Positions 13,857 through 19,432 of a stretch of DNA of 19,432 nt are shown here, piece by piece. Where the stretch lies: assembly GCA_044432975.1 (NCBI GenBank), contig JAWXUC010000019.1:1-19432 (forward strand), given 5' to 3'. A program made the position numbers and the translations under genes. The notes below the pieces were generated by a model that worked only from the letters and a program-made list of their open reading frames with translations, had not been told where the DNA came from and ran no database searches. Each line of letters starts with the position of its first letter. The first letter of the stretch is position 1. This stretch comes from JAWXUC01 sp044432975. GTDB taxonomy: Bacteria; Pseudomonadota; Alphaproteobacteria; RF32; CAG-239.

Positions 13857-15031
13857 TGAAAAAACTTTTAATAACACTTTTATTTGTATCAAAAATATCT
13901 TTAGCACAAGATTTTGTTAAAGTTGCTGAAGATGTTTTACCTAGTGTTGTTTCTATTGTAACTATTGTTGATGATAAAGAGGTTGTTGGGTCTGGTTTTC
14001 TTATAGATGAAACAGGTTTGATTGTTACTAACAATCATGTTATTAAAGGCGCTAGAGAAATAAAAGTTTTTTTAGACAATAATCAAGAATTTACAGGGGT
14101 TTTAAAAGGTAAAGATGATATTTTGGATATTGCTTTAGTAAAGATAAACCCTTATGAACTTTTACCTCATATTTATCTAGCAGATTCTAAACAAGTAAAA
14201 ATTGGGCAAAAAGTTATGGCTATAGGCAATCCTTTTGGTTTAGGTAATTCTGTTAGTGTGGGTATTGTTTCAGCTAAATCAAGAGATATAAATTCTAGCC
14301 CTTATGATGATTATATTCAAACAGATGCAACAATAAATATGGGTAATTCAGGTGGTCCTCTTTTTGATATGAACGGAAAAGTTATTGGTATGATAACTGC
14401 AATGTTTTCAGAAACTATTAAAAATTCAGGGGTTGGTTTTGCTCTTCCATCAAATCAAATCAAGTGGATTGTTGATGAGTTGAAGAAAAATGGTAAAATA
14501 ACAAGAGGTTGGATAGGTTTAACAATTACTCCATTAGATAACGGTATAAAAATATCTGAAATTGTTGAAGATTCACCAGCAAATAAAGCAGGTTTATCTG
14601 TTGGTGATTTAATATTAAAAATAAATGATAAAGATATAAACAAACCACAAGATTTATCTCAAACAATAGCCAAAACACCAATAGGCGAACAAATTAATAT
14701 ACAAACCCAAAAAGGTTCTTTTGTTGTAGATGTTAAAAATAAACCAGAAAAAATACAAAAAAAAACATCTTCAATTGAAAAGTGTTATGTTTTAGATATG
14801 GAAGTAGATGTTAAAACTTTAGAGATTGTAAATATAAAAAACAACTCAGATGCTTTTATAAAAGGCCTAAAACAAGGAGATGTAATAAAATCTTTAGACA
14901 ATAAAGAAATGTTAGATTGTAAAGATATTACAGATTATTTATTAGAAATTAAAAGAATGCAAAAAACAGCAGTTATGGCAAAAATTGTAACTAAAGATGA
15001 TAATACACATTTTGTGGAGTTAAAAATTTGA
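13856..15031 (+). CDS. DegP/DegQ-type periplasmic serine protease (HtrA family)
   Basis: Protein of 391 residues with a Sec signal peptide (MKKLLITLLF then SLAQ, probable cleavage after Ala17), so it acts in the periplasm in quality control of unfolded proteins. The trypsin-like domain has the full triad: His61 in TNNHV, Asp91 in ILDIALVK and Ser165 in GNSGGPL. A first PDZ domain (about 205-285) has GWIGLTI, SPANKAGLSVGD and GDLILKIND. A second segment (310-391) looks like a shortened, degenerate PDZ domain (AFIKGLKQGDVIKSLD). The family length is 430-480, so this is somewhat short, fitting DegQ/DegS-like rather than full DegP. It starts on the last base of the rho stop codon and overlaps holC by four bases. 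Confidence 0.87.
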   Translation: MKKLLITLLFVSKISLAQDFVKVAEDVLPSVVSIVTIVDDKEVVGSGFLIDETGLIVTNNHVIKGAREIKVFLDNNQEFTGVLKGKDDILDIALVKINPYELLPHIYLADSKQVKIGQKVMAIGNPFGLGNSVSVGIVSAKSRDINSSPYDDYIQTDATINMGNSGGPLFDMNGKVIGMITAMFSETIKNSGVGFALPSNQIKWIVDELKKNGKITRGWIGLTITPLDNGIKISEIVEDSPANKAGLSVGDLILKINDKDINKPQDLSQTIAKTPIGEQINIQTQKGSFVVDVKNKPEKIQKKTSSIEKCYVLDMEVDVKTLEIVNIKNNSDAFIKGLKQGDVIKSLDNKEMLDCKDITDYLLEIKRMQKTAVMAKIVTKDDNTHFVELKI

Positions 15032-15468
15032 GATTTGATTTTTATCATTTAATAAACAAAAAAATATCAGATGTTTTACCAAAATTGGTAGAAAAAGCTT
15101 ATGATTTAGATAAAAAAATAAAGATACAAACATTTACAGAAGAAGAAGTTGAAGAGATAAATAGCTTATTGTGGTCATATAAAGACACATCTTTTTTACC
15201 CCATGGCTCAAAGAAAAATGGTTCAGAAAAAAAACAACCAATCTTAATATCTGCGGATTATAAAAACAAAAATAACGCAGATTTTTTATATTTAGTAAAC
15301 GGAGCAAAATACATAGAAGATACACCATTTGAAAGAGTTTTATTTATTTTTGATGCCACAATAGAAGATGAATTAGAAAAAGCTAGAGATTTTTATAAAG
15401 AGTTAAAACAAAAAGATGTAGAACTAAATTATTTCCAACAAACAGAAGTTGGTTGGGAGAAAAAATAA
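15028..15468 (+). CDS. holC: DNA polymerase III chi subunit
   Basis: Protein of 146 residues. It matches the HolC pattern: FDFYHL at the start, LPKLVEKAYDLDKKI, INSLLWSYKDTSFLPHG with the conserved LW...SFLPH, KKQPILISAD, LYLVNGA, FERVLFIFDAT and a final YFQQTEVGWEKK. Chi joins the clamp loader and contacts single-stranded DNA-binding protein. It begins with TTG at 15028, forming a TTGA overlap with the stop of the protease gene; GGAG lies 8 bases upstream, so translation is coupled and the rare start is believable. Like dnaQ on the other side, it puts a replicase subunit near the candidate origin. Confidence 0.87.
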   Translation: MRFDFYHLINKKISDVLPKLVEKAYDLDKKIKIQTFTEEEVEEINSLLWSYKDTSFLPHGSKKNGSEKKQPILISADYKNKNNADFLYLVNGAKYIEDTPFERVLFIFDATIEDELEKARDFYKELKQKDVELNYFQQTEVGWEKK

Positions 15469-15482
15469 AAAGGAATATTGCA

Positions 15483-16847
15483 ATGAAAGATGGATTTAAA
15501 TCAGGTTGGGGATTTATATTAGCTGCAGCGGGTTCTGCAATTGGCTTAGGTAATATATGGCGTTTTCCTTATTTGGTTGGAGAGTATGGTGGATTTGCAT
15601 TTATTGTAACATATTTGATAATAGTTTTTTTGGTTTGTAATCCTATAATGGTTGCAGAGATAAGCTTAGGTCGCACCTCAAGATCTAATATGGTAGACGC
15701 TTATGATATTGTTGGAAAAAAAACAGGAATAAAAAATTTATGGATTTATAAGATTTTTGGTGGATATGCTGGTTTAGTGGGTTTATTTTTAATATCTAGT
15801 TTTTACTTTTTAGTTGCAGGTTGGGTTTTGTTTTACTTAAAAGAAATTGTTAATGGTGATTTATTAAATAGAGCAAAAGATGACTTTTCAATAATTTTTT
15901 CTGATTTAAGTAAAGATTTTTATAAACAATATTTTTATGGTAGTATGTTTTTGTTTTTAACAGCAAGTGTTGTTTATAAAGGTGTTAGTAATGGTATAGA
16001 AAAGGTTTGTGTAGCCTTAACCCCATTGTTATTTTTGTTTTTTATAATAATGGCAATAAATTCAATCAGCTTAGATGATGCTTTTGATGGGTTAAAATTT
16101 TTATTTACCCCAGATATATCACAAATAAATACAGTAGATAAATTTTCAAAGATGGTTTTAAGTGCTTTAGGTCAGGCTTTTATATCATTATCATTAGGTT
16201 ATGGAATGTTACTTGTTTATGGTTCTTATTTTCCTAAAGAAGAAAAATTATTCAAGAGTGTAAAGTTTATAGAATTTTTTGATGTTTTTGCAGCATTATT
16301 AAGTGCTATTATAATATTACCAGCAATATTTTCTGTAGGTTTAGATCAATCGTCTGGCCCAGGGTTAACTTTTATTAGTTTACCAATTGTTTTTAAAAAC
16401 ATAACAGGTGGTTTTTTCTGGTCTATAATATTTTATTCTTTGTTGTGCCTTGCAACATTAACATCAACAATTAGTGTTTATGAAGGAATGTCAAATTTTT
16501 TCATAAACAAATATAAAAAGAGTAGAAAAGATGCAACAATTATAACATTTTTTATGGTATTCTTTGGTTTTTCATTTGTATGTGCATCTTTTTCAGGATA
16601 TATAAACCTTAATATTTTAGGAAAAGATTTATTTTATTGGTCTGATTATATTTCAAGTACATATATTGCAGCAATAGTTTCTATAACAATGTCAATTTTT
16701 GTTGGTTATAAAGCAATGAAAAGTATTATGAAAAATATTCAAAAAAGTGATCATGTAAGTAAAAGATATTTAAAATACTTTTTAATTACACTAAAATATA
16801 TTGCGCCAATAAGTTTGTTTTTATTATTAATTCTTTCTATAATATAA
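15483..16847 (+). CDS. Sodium-dependent transporter, neurotransmitter:sodium symporter (NSS/SNF) family
   Basis: Inner-membrane protein of 454 residues, close in length to bacterial NSS transporters such as MhsT. The first helix carries the hallmark GFILAAAGSAIGLGNIWRFPY (residues 10-30), which forms the sodium and substrate site. About eleven hydrophobic segments follow, with the conserved AEISLGR after helix 2 and ALGQAFISLSLGYGML in the helix 6 region. Such carriers use a sodium gradient to bring in amino acids or similar small molecules; the substrate is not known. The frame is open to 15453, but the ATG at 15483 is chosen: AAGGA is 8 bases upstream and the protein starts KDGFKSGWG as in relatives. 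It is 14 bases after holC and ends 4 bases before convergent anmK. Confidence 0.88.
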   Translation: MKDGFKSGWGFILAAAGSAIGLGNIWRFPYLVGEYGGFAFIVTYLIIVFLVCNPIMVAEISLGRTSRSNMVDAYDIVGKKTGIKNLWIYKIFGGYAGLVGLFLISSFYFLVAGWVLFYLKEIVNGDLLNRAKDDFSIIFSDLSKDFYKQYFYGSMFLFLTASVVYKGVSNGIEKVCVALTPLLFLFFIIMAINSISLDDAFDGLKFLFTPDISQINTVDKFSKMVLSALGQAFISLSLGYGMLLVYGSYFPKEEKLFKSVKFIEFFDVFAALLSAIIILPAIFSVGLDQSSGPGLTFISLPIVFKNITGGFFWSIIFYSLLCLATLTSTISVYEGMSNFFINKYKKSRKDATIITFFMVFFGFSFVCASFSGYINLNILGKDLFYWSDYISSTYIAAIVSITMSIFVGYKAMKSIMKNIQKSDHVSKRYLKYFLITLKYIAPISLFLLLILSII

Positions 16848-16851
16848 AACT

Positions 16852-17925
16852 TTAGGCAATATAAATTTCTCCTCCAATAGAAGGTTCTATAACACCTGTT
16901 GTTGAAGGATAAGATGCTGGCAAACATTCAAGTCTTCGCACTGCTAAAAATGCAAAAACTTGTGCTTCAATAGCATCAATATTAAAATCTAACTCTTTTG
17001 CTGTTAATATATTTGTGTTATGCAAACGTTGTTTTATAAATCTAACTAATGTAGGATTTTTTGCTCCTCCCCCACATATAATAACATTTTTAGGGTGTTC
17101 TGGTAAAAACATAGAAACAGAATAAGAAATTGCTTCTGCGCAAAAAGCTGTTGCGGTTGCCGCTCCATCTTCTAAAGACAAACCTTCAAGATTTTCAAGC
17201 TTTTCATTAAAGAAAGTTCTATCTATGGCTTTAGGTGGATATTGTGCAAAATATTTGTTTTTCATTAAAATATTCAGTATTTGCTCGTTTATTTGACCAG
17301 ATATTGCAAGTTTTCCGTTATAATCCATATCCATTTGCGCTTTTTTATAAACCCAGTCATCTACAGCAGAATTTCCCGCCCCTGCGTTAAAGGCAATTAA
17401 ATCTCCAGCATGACCAATAAACGTAACACTAGAAACACCGCCAATGTTAACAAAAGCTAATGGTCTTTCAATTTTTTGAGAAATAGCATTGTAAAAAGTA
17501 GAAGATAAGGGAGCTCCCTGCCCTCCCATTAAGATATCATTATTGCGGAATTTATTAACAACAACAATACCAAGCTCTTGAGCTAAAAGCTTACCGTCGC
17601 CAATTTGTTTTGTAACTTTTTCAATAGGGTTGTGATAAATAGTATGCCCATGAAAACCAACAACATCAACCTTCTCATCGCCTAAAAAGAGTTTTGCTTG
17701 TTCTATAACAAATTGTGTCATTTCAAGCTCAATTTCAGCAATTAAAGGGGAATCCAGCTTTTTTAAGATGCTTCTAATTTTATCTTTAAGCTCATGAGGA
17801 TACGGAACACTAATAGAGCGCCCAAATTCAAACACATCAAAACCGTCTGTAGTGATGATTGCAAAATCAACTCCATCAAGAGCCGTGCCAGAAATAATTC
17901 CTAATGCTTTATATTGTTTAACCAT
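16852..17925 (-). CDS. anmK: Anhydro-N-acetylmuramic acid kinase
   Basis: Cytoplasmic enzyme of 357 residues that opens and phosphorylates 1,6-anhydro-MurNAc to MurNAc-6-phosphate in peptidoglycan recycling. Visible family motifs: LGIISGTALDGVD (8-20, ATP phosphate loop), VVGFHGHTIYHNP, FVNIGGVSSVTFIG, the substrate stretch FNAGAGNSAVDDWV with the catalytic aspartate, and NVIICGGGAKNPTLV. The frame extends to 18084, but the ATG at 17925 fits the family start; the extra 53 codons cover a hairpin and read like non-coding DNA. Its ribosome site is weak (no clear GGAG), so the start is less certain. It diverges from tyrS, an arrangement often seen in Alphaproteobacteria. Confidence 0.9.
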   Translation of the reverse strand: MVKQYKALGIISGTALDGVDFAIITTDGFDVFEFGRSISVPYPHELKDKIRSILKKLDSPLIAEIELEMTQFVIEQAKLFLGDEKVDVVGFHGHTIYHNPIEKVTKQIGDGKLLAQELGIVVVNKFRNNDILMGGQGAPLSSTFYNAISQKIERPLAFVNIGGVSSVTFIGHAGDLIAFNAGAGNSAVDDWVYKKAQMDMDYNGKLAISGQINEQILNILMKNKYFAQYPPKAIDRTFFNEKLENLEGLSLEDGAATATAFCAEAISYSVSMFLPEHPKNVIICGGGAKNPTLVRFIKQRLHNTNILTAKELDFNIDAIEAQVFAFLAVRRLECLPASYPSTTGVIEPSIGGEIYIA

Positions 17926-18003
17926 ATTGACATTATAAGATAATATTGTTAATAATTCACTAATATAGGAACTATGCCTTTGGGGTTCTGTGCCTCTTAT
18001 TAT

Positions 18004-18033
18004 TGTAGGGGATGACGCCCTAGGCATCCCACA
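18004..18033. repeat. GC-rich palindromic element between anmK and tyrS
   Basis: GGGATG (18009-18014) and CATCCC (18025-18030) form a perfect stem that TGT and ACA extend after a two-base bulge, with a 10-base loop (ACGCCCTAGG). The G/C-rich composition stands out from the AT-rich surroundings and recalls small dispersed palindromic repeats of bacterial chromosomes. Only one copy is seen here. Confidence 0.4.
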
Positions 18034-18061
18034 AATAAATAGAAAATAAGGAATAATAAAT

Positions 18062-19282
18062 ATGAAATCGCAATTTTTTAACATAATGATAGAACGTGGA
18101 TTTTACAATCAATGCACAAATGAATCTGGCTTTGATGATTATTTGTATGATTGTGAGCAAAAAGGCGTGCCAGCGGTTGCATATTTAGGTTCAGACCCAA
18201 CAGGAGATAGTTTGCATGTAGGGCATTTGGTGCCTGTAATGATGATGCGTTGGTTTCAAAAATGCGGACACAAGCCAATAATGTTGGTTGGTGGCGCAAC
18301 AGCTCGTATTGGAGACCCTTCTGGTAAAGACAAACTAAGACCTTTTTTAGATGAAGAAACTTTAAGCAATAATATTAATGGCTTAAAAAAATCTTATGCT
18401 TGTTTTTTGAAAGATATTGAAGTTGTAGACAACTGGGACTGGTTTAAGAACATTAATTATCTTGAGTTTTTAAGAGATATAGGCACTTGCTATACAGTTA
18501 ATAGAATGTTGACAATGGATAGTGTAAAATCAAGATTAGAGCGTGAACAACCAATGAGCTTTTTAGAGTTTAACTATCAGCTATTGCAAGGATATGACTT
18601 TTTACATTTATATAATAATCATGGTTGCAGAGCTCAAATAGCTGGTTCTGATCAGTGGGGAAACATTGTTTCTGGCACAGAGTTGGGTAGACGCAAAGCA
18701 GATGTTGAGTTATTTGGTTTTACATCTCCAATTATTACCGATTCTGCAGGAAAAAAGATGGGAAAATCAGAAGGTAACGCAGTTTGGATAAATGAAGATA
18801 AATTAAGTTCTTATGATTATTATCAATATTTTAGAAACATTGGCGATGCAGAAGTAGGCAAATGCTTGAGAATTTTCACAGATTTACCAATGGAAGAAGT
18901 CTTAAAACTAGAAGCTTTGCAAGACAAAGAAATTAATGAAGCCAAAAAGATTTTAGCTTTTGAGGCAACAAAACTTTGTCGTGGAGAAGAAGAGGCTCAA
19001 AAAGCCCAACAAACAGCCATAGAAGTGTTTGAAAAAGGTTTAACAGGAGAAGAGCTTCCAAAAATAGACTTCTCTCTTTCTGAGTCAATTCTGGAAGGAT
19101 TTTTAAGATTAGGTTTTGTATCTTCAAAAGGAGAAGCCAGAAGATTTATTAAACAACAAGGCTTAAAGTTAAATGACAAAGTTATAACAGATGAAAACTA
19201 TGCTTTAAGCGATGCCGATGTTATTGACGGCCACATAAAATTATCCCTAGGCAAAAAGAAACACGGACTTTTGGTAATTTAA
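18062..19282 (+). CDS. tyrS: Tyrosyl-tRNA synthetase
   Basis: Class I aminoacyl-tRNA synthetase of 406 residues that charges tRNA-Tyr. The Rossmann domain has the HIGH-type signature LHVGH at 51-55, GGATARIGDPSGK, and the tyrosine pocket with QLLQGYDFLHL and AGSDQWGNI. The second signature is KMGKS at 232-236 (of KMSKS type). A C-terminal S4 RNA-binding domain is present (FLRLGFVSSKGEARRFIKQQ). AAGGA lies 9 bases before the ATG. It is divergent from anmK, with a 136-base upstream region holding a GC-rich hairpin. A long inverted repeat follows the gene. Confidence 0.96.
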   Translation: MKSQFFNIMIERGFYNQCTNESGFDDYLYDCEQKGVPAVAYLGSDPTGDSLHVGHLVPVMMMRWFQKCGHKPIMLVGGATARIGDPSGKDKLRPFLDEETLSNNINGLKKSYACFLKDIEVVDNWDWFKNINYLEFLRDIGTCYTVNRMLTMDSVKSRLEREQPMSFLEFNYQLLQGYDFLHLYNNHGCRAQIAGSDQWGNIVSGTELGRRKADVELFGFTSPIITDSAGKKMGKSEGNAVWINEDKLSSYDYYQYFRNIGDAEVGKCLRIFTDLPMEEVLKLEALQDKEINEAKKILAFEATKLCRGEEEAQKAQQTAIEVFEKGLTGEELPKIDFSLSESILEGFLRLGFVSSKGEARRFIKQQGLKLNDKVITDENYALSDADVIDGHIKLSLGKKKHGLLVI

Positions 19283-19353
19283 TTAAAAAAAAGATGAAAT
19301 TAGTTTTCTTTCTAGACCATTTTACGAAAAGATAGAATATGCCTGTGAAGGAT

Positions 19354-19432
19354 TTTGTTTTTTGAATTTATTTTTATTTATGAAGTGTAGTGGACTACAG
19401 TTTATAAATAAAAATAAAGAACAAAAAGCAAA
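19354..19432. repeat. Long inverted repeat at the right edge of the window
   Basis: TTTATTTTTATTTAT (19367-19381) and ATAAATAAAAATAAA (19404-19418) are perfect 15-base arms, and TGTAGT/ACTACA (19386-19397) extend the stem almost to the centre with one mismatch. Outer flanks pair imperfectly: TTTGTTTTTTG on the left matches the reverse of CAAAAAGCAAA on the right. It may be the terminator of tyrS or the core of a palindromic element that continues beyond the window. Confidence 0.55.

Noticed and set aside
15453..15482. Upstream start for the symporter gene
   Set aside because: It lies inside holC; the ATG at 15483 has a proper ribosome site and the normal family start.
17926..18084. N-terminal extension of anmK by 53 codons
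   Set aside because: It overlaps the tyrS start and the GC-rich hairpin, and the family begins at the MVKQYKALGI start.

Overview
The window looks like part of an AT-rich alphaproteobacterial chromosome, probably host-associated. The basis is gene order: coaE-dnaQ diverging from rho (a neighbourhood found beside the origin in many Alphaproteobacteria), divergent anmK/tyrS, CTTGAC-type -35 boxes, and several ankyrin-repeat genes. I cannot name a genus from the sequence alone.

Region 1 (1-4714) is the end of a surface-glycan cluster, all on the + strand with overlapping genes: the tail of a family-2 glycosyltransferase, a rhamnosyltransferase-like protein with an unusual C-terminal ParB/sulfiredoxin-like segment, a glycosyltransferase fused to a CDP-glycerol glycerophosphotransferase-type domain, a TagD-like cytidylyltransferase, and a hexapeptide acetyltransferase broken by a one-base deletion. 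Together they suggest a glycerol-phosphate-decorated polysaccharide.

Region 2 (4715-8908) is accessory DNA: an ankyrin protein, a gamma-glutamylcyclotransferase-like/ankyrin fusion overlapping a tiny DUF1737-like gene, a membrane protein with a degenerate signal-peptidase-like box, two unrecognised genes (one looks like the 3' remnant of a longer gene), and a non-coding stretch with hairpins and four spaced copies of a GGAAAAGTGT-type motif. It ends at the 3' end of an initiator tRNA gene, a plausible junction between accessory and core DNA.

Region 3 (8909-12236) is core and entirely on the - strand: tRNA-fMet, an inositol-monophosphatase-family enzyme, a Leu/Ile/Val-type substrate-binding lipoprotein, dnaQ and coaE. 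Region 4 (12237-12602) is an AT-rich intergenic stretch with five perfect TTATNCACA DnaA boxes, two near-matches and a CTA-trinucleotide tract. It is the best candidate in the window for the chromosomal replication origin, with genes running away from it on both sides. Region 5 (12603-16847) is a + strand run: rho, a DegP/DegQ-type protease, holC and a sodium-symporter gene. Region 6 is convergent anmK, then divergent tyrS, ending in a long inverted repeat at the window edge.

The main points of interest are the candidate oriC with its trinucleotide tract, the domain fusions in the glycan cluster, the cyclotransferase-ankyrin/DUF1737 pair, and the repeat array next to the tRNA.
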